Shown here in pieces: positions 24,871-32,358 of a stretch of 33,349 nucleotides of DNA (position 1 is the stretch's first letter; every line of letters begins with the position of its first letter). The stretch spans positions 83,575 through 116,923 of the forward strand of contig NZ_JAUNXI010000004.1 in assembly GCF_030539875.1 (NCBI RefSeq). The letters run 5' to 3'. The position numbers and the translations under genes were made by a program. The stretch comes from Methanobrevibacter sp. GTDB taxonomy: Archaea > Methanobacteriota > Methanobacteria > Methanobacteriales > Methanobacteriaceae. Under the pieces are notes generated by a model. That model searched no databases, was not told the DNA's origin, and saw only the letters and a list, made by a program, of their open reading frames with translations.

Positions 24871-25245
24871 ATGGCAAATTTTATAAAATGTGAAGTATGC
24901 GGAAGTATTTTAGGAATGTTTGTTAAAGGAGAAGGTGAAGTCTGCAGTCCGGATCTCATTAAAATCCCTGTTCAAACCGAAGGAGACAAAGCTCCTAAAC
25001 ACAAACCAGTTTTAGAAACTGACGGAGATAATGTAACTGTAAAAGTCGGTGAAGTTGCCCATCCAATGGATGATGACCATTTCATTCAATTTTTAGTTGT
25101 TGAAGCCGGCTCAGAACAATACGCAAAATCCTTCAAACCAGGAGATGTTGCAGAGGCGACCTTCACTATCGGCGCAGACAAAATTGCTGATGGTGTCGTG
25201 GCATATGCATTCTGTAATTTGCATGGACTCTGGTCCAGCGAATAA
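24871..25245 (+). CDS. Desulfoferrodoxin-like superoxide reductase with an incomplete rubredoxin-type site
   Basis: A 124-residue protein. The C-terminal domain has all five ligands of the superoxide reductase iron centre: H44, H64, H70, C115 and H118 (in PKHKP, AHPMDDDHF and FCNLHGLW). The N-terminal desulforedoxin-like part keeps C7, C10 and C25 but has Ser26 where desulfoferrodoxins have a second adjacent Cys, so centre I is altered or lost. The usual EKH motif reads PKH, so the Glu near the active site is missing while the Lys is kept. Expected role: reduction of superoxide to peroxide in an oxygen-sensitive methanogen. GGAG (24858-24861) is the ribosome site. Placement after nifS-iscU suits protection of iron-sulfur assembly. 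Confidence 0.88.
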   Translation: MANFIKCEVCGSILGMFVKGEGEVCSPDLIKIPVQTEGDKAPKHKPVLETDGDNVTVKVGEVAHPMDDDHFIQFLVVEAGSEQYAKSFKPGDVAEATFTIGADKIADGVVAYAFCNLHGLWSSE

Positions 25246-25277
25246 GTTTAAAATTTATTTTTAAACTTCTTTTTTTA
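25244..25277 (+). terminator. Hairpin plus T-tract terminator after the desulfoferrodoxin-like gene
   Basis: AAGTTTAAAA (25244-25253) and TTTTAAACTT (25259-25268) form a perfect 10-bp stem with a 5-nt loop, followed by CTTTTTTT. It closes the metY-nifS-iscU region. Confidence 0.6.
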
Positions 25278-25330
25278 TTATATTTTTTCATGAAAAATTT
25301 TAATAACTTGTTTTTATATAACTTAAAATC

Positions 25331-25846
25331 GTGTCGAGTTATAGTAAATTAATAATTTTTATTTTAGTTTTACTAATTATTCCAGCAGCTATTTTCTTTA
25401 TTGATAGTTCAATAGACAACATTAATAAAACCATGCCTGAGATTAGCGACGCTATTGTTAATGGAGATAAGGACTATAATGAAGCAGTTCAATTAGTTAA
25501 TGGTAAAAGTTTTGACAAGTCAAAGGATAAGGCAATATCTGCAGGAAATAATTATAATAACAGTCTAAATAAATTAAAAGATATTCAAAGGGATTTTTCT
25601 CCCGATATAAATGATGTTCAAAAAGAGTATATTGACACGGTCATTAGGGAATTGGAGTTAAAAATTAGTGCTGTTGATAATTTGATAGATGCTATTGATA
25701 ATTTTAAAGTAAATTCAAATTATACGGGAACTAATTATGCTTCACAAGCCAATAACTTGATTTATGAAGCGGTAAAGTACCAGGATGAACGTAATGCAAT
25801 AGTTGAAAACAATTCAAATTTATTCAAACAAAATTTTATCATATAA
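25331..25846 (+). CDS. Hypothetical secreted or membrane-anchored protein
   Basis: A 171-residue protein with an N-terminal hydrophobic segment (LIIFILVLLIIPAAIFFI, about residues 7-24) that is a signal anchor, followed by a mostly helical, polar outer part with many Asn, Asp and Lys residues and probable coiled-coil character (about 60-125). There are no cysteines and no recognised domain. The GTG at 25331 gives this length; no ribosome binding site is seen and the TATA-like stretch at about 25311-25320 is too close for a normal start point, so the exact start is uncertain. The DHH-protein gene follows after 15 bp and may be co-transcribed. Function unknown. Confidence 0.7.
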   Translation: MSSYSKLIIFILVLLIIPAAIFFIDSSIDNINKTMPEISDAIVNGDKDYNEAVQLVNGKSFDKSKDKAISAGNNYNNSLNKLKDIQRDFSPDINDVQKEYIDTVIRELELKISAVDNLIDAIDNFKVNSNYTGTNYASQANNLIYEAVKYQDERNAIVENNSNLFKQNFII

Positions 25847-25861
25847 TTAAGAGGTTTTAAA

Positions 25862-28123
25862 TTGAAAACTAAATGTCCAAAATGTAAAGGAATAGGTTCA
25901 ATAGTTGTGGACTATAAGGAATGTGATGCCTGTGGAGGAACAGGCTTTGAAGAAGATGCTTTTAATGTAGGCAGCCATTTTAAAGGCATCACAAGCAATG
26001 CAAAAGCAAAATTTGACTTAGGTGGGGAAGAAGATATTCCATGTGAAGCATGTAATGGAAAGGGTCAGGTTGAAGTTTATCAGGAATGTCCTCACTGTCA
26101 TGGAACCGGTCAGATTAATGTTTGCAGAGATTGCGGCAAATCAATCGGCAATCAGCATGATTTATGTGCCAGTTGTGAAGAAAAAAGGAAACTGGAGAAA
26201 ACTAAACATGATGAATTTGAAGCCCGTAGAAATGCGGCCAGGGATGTTTATGTCTTGGATTCCATATGTGAAATGAGGGATATGGATAAGGATAAATTAT
26301 ACAAGGGAAGAATTACCCGAACTGAAAAATACGGCGCTTTTGTCAGCTTGAATAATAATGTTTGGGGACTTATGAGAGGTGACGTATCAGAGTATAATGT
26401 CGGTGATGATGTAATTGTATTTATTACATCCATTAAATCTCGAGAGAGAAAAATTGATTTGGCGCCGGCTCATGTTGAAAATTACAATATTAAAAAATTA
26501 ACTAAGTCATTCCCAAGAACTTTAATCGATAAACTTGAAGAGAATAAAGGTCGTATGGTTAGAATAGACGGTGAGGTCCAACAAATTCAGCAAACTTCAG
26601 GGCCTACCATTTTCATTATCCGTGATGAGAGCGCTACCGCTGAAATTGCTGCATTCGATAAGGCTGGTGAGAGGTCATATGCAGAAATCGAACTTGGCGA
26701 TTTTGTACAGGTTGTAGGGGAAGTCAATGAACATGGCGGAAAAACACAAATTGAATCATCTTCAATGGTAAAACTTGATGCGAAAAATGCCAATAAGTTA
26801 CATAATTTAATCGACGATGCATTAAACAAGAAGGCCGAACCGAAACATGTCGATTTCTTAGTCAAAAGTGATGTTTTAAACAGACTTAAACCGAAGATGA
26901 GGGAAGCGGCCAGAAGAATTAGAAGGGCAATACTTGATGGCAGAACAATTTTAATAAGGCACCACAATGATGCTGACGGTATTTGTTCTGGTGTTGCAAT
27001 GGAAAAAGCTGTCATTCCGTTGATAGAAGAAATAAATCCGAGCAATGATGCTCAATATTATTATTTCAAAAGATCTCCAAGTAAGGCACCATTTTACGAA
27101 CTTGAGGATGTTGTTAAAGATTTGTCTTTTGCCCTTGAAGACCAGGAAAGGCATGGTCAAAAGTTACCGTTAATAGTTCTTTTAGACAACGGATCAACTG
27201 AAGAGGATATTGTTGCCTTAATGCAGGCTAAAATCTATGATATTGAAGTTGTGGTTATTGACCACCACTCTCCAGGTGAACTATTAACTAAGGAGGTTAA
27301 GGACGGGGAAATATTTGGCGCTACAGTTGCAGTAGATGAATATGTGGACTGTCATGTAAATCCGTATTTGGTTGGCGGAGATTCACAATTAACTGCAGGA
27401 GCCATATCAGCAGAAGTTGCCCATTTAATTAATCCCGACGTTAAAGATCAGATTAAACATTTGCCTGCTGTTGCTGCATTAGGTGATAGGGCTGACTGTG
27501 GTGAGGTCTGTCAGTATTTGGAAATAGCCAATGAAAAAGGATTTACTAAAGATCACCTGGCTAAAATTGCGGAATGTGTTGATTTTGAAGCATATTTCCT
27601 AAGATTTATGAATGGTAGGGGAATAATGGACACTATTTTGGCTGTTGATAATCTTGATAAGCATGAAAAAATGATTGAGGCATTATATAAAGAATATCAA
27701 AAAAGGGTTGATACTCAACTTAAAGCAGCTCTTCCAAATATTAAGAGAACCAAGTTTGATAACGGAATATACTTTAATATTATCGATGTTGAAAAATACG
27801 CACACAAGTTTACATTCCCTGCTCCAGGTAAAACTTGCGGATTTGTCCATGACAAAGTAATAAATGAATTGGGTATTGATAAACCTATTGTAACATTAGG
27901 CCATGGTCCTGATTTCGGAGTATTTAGAGCTACTGATGCAGTTAATGAACAATACGGGTTCAATGTCAATGAAATTGTATCTGAAATGATGGAAAAGGTG
28001 CCTCAGGCAGGTATTGATGGTGGAGGCCATGAGTGTGCAGGTTCTATTAAATACATTGAAGGGTTAGGACAAGAGGTTTTATATAAAGTAGTCGAAGAAA
28101 TCCAATCTTTATCTAAAAAATAA
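25862..28123 (+). CDS. Archaeal RecJ-like DHH phosphoesterase with DnaJ-type zinc fingers (COG1107-like)
   Basis: A 753-residue multi-domain protein. Residues ~1-85 hold four CxxCxGxG motifs like the DnaJ zinc finger, then a CxxC...CxxC ribbon (~90-107). An S1 RNA-binding fold (GRITRTEKYGAFVSLNNN, ~140-205) is followed by an OB-fold (VRIDGEVQQ to GEVNEHGGKTQIES). The DHH domain has RHHNDADGI (~365-373) and DHH at 467-469, and DHHA1 ends with GGGHECAG (~719). This arrangement is that of an archaea-specific RecJ-like exonuclease group. A nuclease acting on single-stranded DNA or RNA is expected; substrate is not determined. The start is TTG at 25862 with GAGGTT 7 nt before. The N-terminal fingers make zinc or nucleic-acid binding likely. 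Confidence 0.93.
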   Translation: MKTKCPKCKGIGSIVVDYKECDACGGTGFEEDAFNVGSHFKGITSNAKAKFDLGGEEDIPCEACNGKGQVEVYQECPHCHGTGQINVCRDCGKSIGNQHDLCASCEEKRKLEKTKHDEFEARRNAARDVYVLDSICEMRDMDKDKLYKGRITRTEKYGAFVSLNNNVWGLMRGDVSEYNVGDDVIVFITSIKSRERKIDLAPAHVENYNIKKLTKSFPRTLIDKLEENKGRMVRIDGEVQQIQQTSGPTIFIIRDESATAEIAAFDKAGERSYAEIELGDFVQVVGEVNEHGGKTQIESSSMVKLDAKNANKLHNLIDDALNKKAEPKHVDFLVKSDVLNRLKPKMREAARRIRRAILDGRTILIRHHNDADGICSGVAMEKAVIPLIEEINPSNDAQYYYFKRSPSKAPFYELEDVVKDLSFALEDQERHGQKLPLIVLLDNGSTEEDIVALMQAKIYDIEVVVIDHHSPGELLTKEVKDGEIFGATVAVDEYVDCHVNPYLVGGDSQLTAGAISAEVAHLINPDVKDQIKHLPAVAALGDRADCGEVCQYLEIANEKGFTKDHLAKIAECVDFEAYFLRFMNGRGIMDTILAVDNLDKHEKMIEALYKEYQKRVDTQLKAALPNIKRTKFDNGIYFNIIDVEKYAHKFTFPAPGKTCGFVHDKVINELGIDKPIVTLGHGPDFGVFRATDAVNEQYGFNVNEIVSEMMEKVPQAGIDGGGHECAGSIKYIEGLGQEVLYKVVEEIQSLSKK

Positions 28124-28136
28124 AATAAGATGTAAA

Positions 28137-29027
28137 ATGACTTTAGGAAATTACTGTAAAAAATGCGGCCACAGAATTCTTCCAAATAACATATATTGTC
28201 CCGGTTGTGGTTTTAAAACTGGATATTATGAAACAGAAGAGTCTACTGTATTTGCACCTCCAATACACAATATTGGCTTTTTTAATTTTCCTATTGACTT
28301 TTCTCCATTTATTTTAAGCGGCCGTCGCGATTTTCAATATGAAATCTGCCGTTGCGGATACCTAAATGATGTTAATAATGAATTTTGCTATATGTGCGGA
28401 GCAAAAAGAACTCCCAGTAAACTGGCTAAAATTTTAAAAAAGAAATCTAAGCCAAAATTTAATTTGGATAGTGTTTTATGTGAATGCGGTGCAGTTAATT
28501 CTAAAGAAGATTTATTTTGTGAAATGTGTGGCAAACAGCTTCAAGAAGAGGAGACATTTGAGGATAACAATAACTACAGTAATTTCAATATAATGTATAA
28601 AGATTCTGTTTTTTGCTTTTGCGGAGAGGAAAACGAAAAATCCACACAATTTTGTAAAAATTGCGGTTTGCCCCTTATTAATTATTCCCAACTAAATGAT
28701 GTCATGTTGTTATGTGCTTGTTCCACTTTAAATGATGTTAATTCTTCTTTCTGTATAGAGTGTGGAGAAAATTTAACAAAAGAAAATTCCCTTATTGTTT
28801 GTGTTTGTGGTCAGAAGAATCCAATGAATTTTAAATTCTGTCAGAATTGCGAAAGGCCATTAAATCCCCAAAGAATAATTAAATCAAAAATTGTTTGTTC
28901 ATGTGGTGAAATTCTTGACTGGAATACTGAATTTTGCTCTAACTGCGGTAAAAATATTAAAAACATGATAAAGATTAGGAGATCCACTATTAAGATAGTA
29001 AAAAGCCTTAAAAGCAAGTTTAGGTAG
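28137..29027 (+). CDS. Protein of seven tandem zinc ribbons
   Basis: A 296-residue protein made largely of zinc ribbons. The first is CxxC-x10-CxxC (C7, C10, C21, C24). Six more follow with a fixed C-x-C-x10-C-x2-C pattern: CRCG...CYMCG, CECG...CEMCG, CFCG...CKNCG, CACS...CIECG, CVCG...CQNCE and CSCG...CSNCG. The CxC first knuckle in all six is unusual for ribbons, which normally have CxxC. An aromatic Pro/Phe-rich segment (about 39-60) separates ribbon 1 from the others, and the tail is basic (KIRRSTIKIVKSLKSKFR). It lies 13 bp after the DHH protein and directly before another zinc-ribbon protein, so all three are likely one operon. Function unknown; protein or nucleic-acid scaffolding is a guess. 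Confidence 0.85.
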   Translation: MTLGNYCKKCGHRILPNNIYCPGCGFKTGYYETEESTVFAPPIHNIGFFNFPIDFSPFILSGRRDFQYEICRCGYLNDVNNEFCYMCGAKRTPSKLAKILKKKSKPKFNLDSVLCECGAVNSKEDLFCEMCGKQLQEEETFEDNNNYSNFNIMYKDSVFCFCGEENEKSTQFCKNCGLPLINYSQLNDVMLLCACSTLNDVNSSFCIECGENLTKENSLIVCVCGQKNPMNFKFCQNCERPLNPQRIIKSKIVCSCGEILDWNTEFCSNCGKNIKNMIKIRRSTIKIVKSLKSKFR

Positions 29028-29035
29028 TGATTTTT

Positions 29036-30013
29036 TTGAAAATTTGTGATGTTTGCGGAACTTTTAACTTTAAAGAAAATAATTATTGCACCCATTGCGG
29101 TAATTGCTTTATTGATGAGCATATCTGTCCTTATTGCGGGTCAGTTAATTTGGATTATGCAGACAAGTGTATTAAATGCGATAAACAGATAAATCCGATT
29201 TATATCAGTGATTTTGATGTGTTGTTTAGTGAATTTAATGAAGAATTATTATCTAATGCCAGTATAAGTGATGAGAAATACAATGAGTTGTTATCGGATA
29301 TTTTTATAAGGGCCAATTTTACAGAAATCTATGACGATACAATAAAAAATAAAATTTTAAAGCTGGCCAGTATTTTTACTCCATGCGAGCCTAAATCAAG
29401 GGGATATGAGCGGGGATTCATATTTTTAGGTAATCGAATTTATTATGATGATAGATTGGATGAATCAATTCAAATAGCAACTATTGTTCATGAATTGGCT
29501 CATTATCTTTTATTTACTATAATAGAGTCTTTACTGTGTGATATATTTAAAGTCAGAACCTCATCAACATTGCAAAGCTTTATATGGTATTTTTTAACTC
29601 TTCCCGAGTTTAAAATCATGAATGAATACTGTGCACACACTGTTGAAGGCAGATTCATCCCATTCGGATATCAGAATTACGGATCATTTAATTCATTAGT
29701 TGAAAATACTTCTTTGGATGATGAATCTGTTAGAACTATGATGGTGTTTGGAAATTCATTTGCTAATGAAATTATTGTCTATCTTGAAAGATATATTGGA
29801 CATGATTTAAGGCATGAAATAAAATTACAGTATAAAATGGACTTAAATGAACCAAATTATGATTCGATATTTGCAGAGACAAATGATTGTCTTCCGTTAA
29901 ATGTTAAAAATAGTATGCTAATAAAAATTTTGTATGATATTTTTAAAGAAACATCAAAACCGGAGACCCGTATGGAATTGGAAAGTATTAAGGAAGGAAT
30001 TGACATTTCCTAA
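29036..30013 (+). CDS. Zinc-ribbon protein with HELAH metallopeptidase-like motif
   Basis: A 325-residue protein. Two ribbons lie at the N-terminus: CDVCG...CTHCG and CPYCG...CIKCD (within residues 1-50). After a helical linker, TIVHELAHYLLF (H152-E153-x2-H156) is a zincin HExxH motif. A possible third ligand is the Glu in NEYCAHTVEGRF about 50 residues later, as in gluzincin or SprT-like folds. No signal peptide is present, so a cytoplasmic peptidase is suggested. I use TTG 29036 because AGGT (29022-29025) is 10 nt upstream; GTG 29027 is the alternative. It starts 8 bp after the seven-ribbon gene. Its stop codon overlaps that of the convergent regulator gene. Peptidase activity is inferred from the motif alone. 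Confidence 0.8.
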   Translation: MKICDVCGTFNFKENNYCTHCGNCFIDEHICPYCGSVNLDYADKCIKCDKQINPIYISDFDVLFSEFNEELLSNASISDEKYNELLSDIFIRANFTEIYDDTIKNKILKLASIFTPCEPKSRGYERGFIFLGNRIYYDDRLDESIQIATIVHELAHYLLFTIIESLLCDIFKVRTSSTLQSFIWYFLTLPEFKIMNEYCAHTVEGRFIPFGYQNYGSFNSLVENTSLDDESVRTMMVFGNSFANEIIVYLERYIGHDLRHEIKLQYKMDLNEPNYDSIFAETNDCLPLNVKNSMLIKILYDIFKETSKPETRMELESIKEGIDIS

Positions 30014-30297
30014 TATTTTTTTTCTTTGATTTCGATGTTTTTCAATACATCTTTTCCGGTATCGGTTAATCTGTATAACCTTCCTTTACGGGCTTCTTCA
30101 TTGATACACTCAACAATTTCTTTACTCTTCAATTCACTTAAAACTTTTGAAATATGATTAGTTCTAATACCACTATCTTTTGCAATGTTGGTTGGAATTT
30201 TAACTTCATCTCCAATAGACTTTAATGTTTTTTCTCTATATTTGGAAATCTGAACATAGGAAGTTAACTTTAAGAGTTCATCATTTTGTTTTGACAT
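30010..30297 (-). CDS. Small winged-helix transcriptional regulator
   Basis: A 95-residue protein with a winged-helix fold: KIPTNIAKDSGIRTNHISKV (helix-turn-helix, about 34-53), LSELKSKEIVECINEEARKG (recognition helix end and wing), then RLYRLTDTGKDVLKNIE (wing strand and last helix). There is no ligand-binding domain and no cysteine. Similar small regulators are frequent in Methanobacteriales. Its promoter region has a perfect 24-bp palindrome (30318-30341) that covers the TATA element, so it probably represses itself. Its stop codon overlaps by four bases with the end of the convergent zinc-ribbon/HELAH gene. Target genes other than itself could include the divergent zinc-ribbon membrane protein gene at 30442. 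Confidence 0.85.
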   Translation of the reverse strand: MSKQNDELLKLTSYVQISKYREKTLKSIGDEVKIPTNIAKDSGIRTNHISKVLSELKSKEIVECINEEARKGRLYRLTDTGKDVLKNIEIKEKKY

Positions 30298-30317
30298 AAT
30301 AGAATATTATCTATTTC

Positions 30318-30341
30318 ATGTTATAAAATAGTTTATAACAT
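30318..30341 (-). promoter_or_regulatory. 24-bp palindromic operator over the promoter of the winged-helix gene
   Basis: ATGTTATAAA (30318-30327) and TTTATAACAT (30332-30341) are perfect 10-bp arms with a 4-nt spacer. On the minus strand it contains the TATA element; the expected start lies near 30300, right at the start codon (30297). Binding of a dimer there would shut off transcription. Confidence 0.6.
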
Positions 30342-30441
30342 TATACACACCAATTTGATTATTATAGAATATTTTTCGATTAATTTATAAATTAATAATA
30401 TCAAATTTAATATCAATTGACTTTAATTATATGGGGATTAT

Positions 30442-31053
30442 ATGGAATGTGACAATTGCGGTTTTAAAAATAAAAGTAACGCTAGATACTGCACAAAATG
30501 CGGAAGTCCTCTAAATGAGGTTGAAGCATATGATTCAAATACTGCTTCTAAAAGCAACTCTAAGATTATAATAATATCTTTAATTGTTATTATTTTTATT
30601 CTTCTTGGGTGCATTGGATTTTTTGCTTTAAATAATAATACAAATACCCAGGAAGTTCCAAAAAATGCTGTTATACAAGAGGATTCATCACAAAATATAA
30701 ATCAGAATAATGATTTGGAATCTGCATCTATTTCATCAAAACAGGCAGTTGAATCAAAATCATGGAAGTCAATCGGTAAATTTTCAGGATCAGGTTCAGG
30801 ATTTGAGACAGTTTCTGTTCCTGAAGGAAAAATAATGGTGAAACTTTCAGCTTATCCGATTAAAAATTATGCAACTAATCATTTGTATGTTTCAGGGTCC
30901 AATGGCGAGTCTGGCGGTGTTGACTGGAACTCAAAAAGCGCTGTTAAAACAAAATCAGATTCATTTACCTACACTTCATCTTCACCGGTGGAATTTACCA
31001 TTGATTATGATGAGACTGTAAGTTGGAATGTTGAATTCTTCAAATATCAATAA
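30442..31053 (+). CDS. Zinc-ribbon membrane protein with an outer beta-rich domain
   Basis: A 203-residue protein. Its N-terminus is one zinc ribbon (C3, C6, C18, C21; ECDNCGFKNKSNARYCTKCG). One membrane helix follows (about 43-66, IIIISLIVIIFILLGCIGFF), then an Asn/Gln-rich linker and a C-terminal ~100-residue region rich in beta strands and aromatic residues (KSWKSIGKFSGSGSGFETVS and onward). The ribbon should face the cytoplasm and the beta domain the outside. Such zinc-ribbon plus helix proteins are common in methanogens; their role is not known. It is divergent from the winged-helix gene and lies 32 bp upstream of rnp3, so it may be the first gene of the RNase P transcript. Confidence 0.8.
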   Translation: MECDNCGFKNKSNARYCTKCGSPLNEVEAYDSNTASKSNSKIIIISLIVIIFILLGCIGFFALNNNTNTQEVPKNAVIQEDSSQNINQNNDLESASISSKQAVESKSWKSIGKFSGSGSGFETVSVPEGKIMVKLSAYPIKNYATNHLYVSGSNGESGGVDWNSKSAVKTKSDSFTYTSSSPVEFTIDYDETVSWNVEFFKYQ

Positions 31054-31085
31054 ATTATTTAATTGATAAAATTAAACAGATTATT

Positions 31086-31796
31086 ATGTTTTATGATTTA
31101 AATATTAAAGGAAGTAGCTTGGAAAACAATCTTAAACTGGCTAATGAGGCTTCTCTTTATGGTTGGAATCATATTAATTTTTCATACAGTCCTGATGAAT
31201 TTTTAAATGCTTTTGAGTTTAAAAATGATTTGGAGGAATTGTTGAGTGATAAGATAGGTTTTGATTACACTTTGGAGATTAATTCCTCAAACGTTAATGA
31301 AATTAGGAAATATGCTAACAGATTTAGAGATAAATCTTCCTGTATTTCTGTTATCGGAGGGGATTTGAAGGTAAATAGGGCAGTATTGGAAAACATAAAA
31401 ATCGATGTTTTATCAAGGCCTTACTTTAGAAGATATGATTCCGGCTTAAATCATGTACTTGCAAAAGAGGCTCTAAAAAATAATGTGGCTATTGAATTAT
31501 GCTTTAAAGATGTTTTAAGAAGTTATCTGTCTCCCAGGTCAAAAATCATTTCTAATTTTAAAGATATTTATAGATTATATAGGAAATTTGATTTCCCTTT
31601 GATACTCTCTTCAAGAGCCGAATCAGTATTTGATATTAAAACCACCCATGATTTTGCAGCTGTTTTTAAACAGACCGGTTTGACAGATTCAGAGATTAAT
31701 AAGTCATTTGAAAATGCGGCAGGTATACTGGAATTTAATCGGAATAGGAAAAACATGATTTTAAAGGGAGTAAGGAGGATTAATGATGAAGCTTAA
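31086..31796 (+). CDS. rnp3: RNase P protein component 3 (Rpp30 homologue)
   Basis: A 236-residue TIM-barrel-like protein of archaeal RNase P, which removes the 5' leader of pre-tRNA. Family features: start MFYDLNIKG, YGWNHINFSYSP, CISVIGGDLKVNRAVLENIK, IDVLSRPYFRRYDSGLNHVL, and LILSSRAESVFDIKTTHDFA near the end. Length agrees with archaeal Rpp30 (about 210-240). Its end overlaps the start of rnp2, the Pop5 partner; in the holoenzyme the two form a heterotetramer. The order rnp3-rnp2-psmA-SBDS is conserved in archaea. Confidence 0.92.
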   Translation: MFYDLNIKGSSLENNLKLANEASLYGWNHINFSYSPDEFLNAFEFKNDLEELLSDKIGFDYTLEINSSNVNEIRKYANRFRDKSSCISVIGGDLKVNRAVLENIKIDVLSRPYFRRYDSGLNHVLAKEALKNNVAIELCFKDVLRSYLSPRSKIISNFKDIYRLYRKFDFPLILSSRAESVFDIKTTHDFAAVFKQTGLTDSEINKSFENAAGILEFNRNRKNMILKGVRRINDEA

Positions 31797-32142
31797 GGTA
31801 TTGCCTCCTACACTTAGAAAAAACAACCGATATTTGGCAGTCGATATTAAGGCTGATTCTCAAATTAATAAAGATGATCTGGTTACAATTATCTGGGATT
31901 CATGTATCCGCTTTCAGGGGGAGCTCAACACTTCCAATTTTAATTTATGGGTTATGAAATTTTTTGAAATGGATAAGTGCAGTGATTATTATCATTATAA
32001 AGCCATTATCAGGTGTCAAAGAGATTATGTTGATGAGGTCAGATCATCACTTGCTTTAGCTACAAAATTCGGGCGCTGCTGGATTTCTATAACTACTTTA
32101 GGGTTGTCTGGAACCATAAAAGCGTCAACAAGATACATTTAA
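31786..32142 (+). CDS. rnp2: RNase P protein component 2 (Pop5 homologue)
   Basis: A 118-residue protein with the Pop5 start KLKVLPPTLRKNNRYLAVDI, central LWVMKFFEMDKCSDYYHYKA and IIRCQRDYVDEVRSSLALAT, ending GRCWISITTLGLSGTIKAST. It forms a complex with Rpp30 and supports RNase P RNA catalysis. GGAGG (31774-31778) is 7 nt before ATG 31786; the adjacent ATG 31783 gives one residue more. It overlaps rnp3 by 11 nt. A 216-bp gap without a gene follows before psmA. Confidence 0.93.
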   Translation: MKLKVLPPTLRKNNRYLAVDIKADSQINKDDLVTIIWDSCIRFQGELNTSNFNLWVMKFFEMDKCSDYYHYKAIIRCQRDYVDEVRSSLALATKFGRCWISITTLGLSGTIKASTRYI

Positions 32143-32323
32143 TTACTTTTTGTTATTTTAAAATAGAAAAATATATAAATAATTTATTAATATAAATATC
32201 ATTTGGATTTATGGAAAAAAGAATAAAAAAATACTTTAATTTATCTATAATGTAGAGATTAAAATTAAAATTTGCCTTTTCATGGAGATTTGGTTTTATT
32301 TTTTTATGTAGTTGAACTTAAAA

Positions 32324-32351
32324 TTTATAAAATATTATTAAAATGTGAGGT
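32324..32351 (+). promoter_or_regulatory. psmA promoter and Shine-Dalgarno
   Basis: TTTATAAA at 32324-32331 is a TATA element and GAGGT (32347-32351) lies 7 nt before the psmA ATG. The upstream part of the 216-bp gap is AT-rich; I see no gene or structured RNA there. Confidence 0.4.
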
Positions 32352-32358
32352 ATAATAA

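Noticed and set aside
26587-27045. 152-codon minus-strand open frame inside the DHH protein gene
   Set aside because: The plus-strand frame here encodes the conserved OB and DHH motifs; the minus frame is a shadow.
28137-29027. The seven-ribbon gene as a CRISPR or DNA repeat region
   Set aside because: The repetition is only at protein level (cysteine spacing); DNA units are not near-identical and there are no spacers.
32211-32255. 14-codon ATG frame in the psmA upstream gap
   Set aside because: Lys/Ile/Asn-rich chance frame in AT-rich DNA, no ribosome site.
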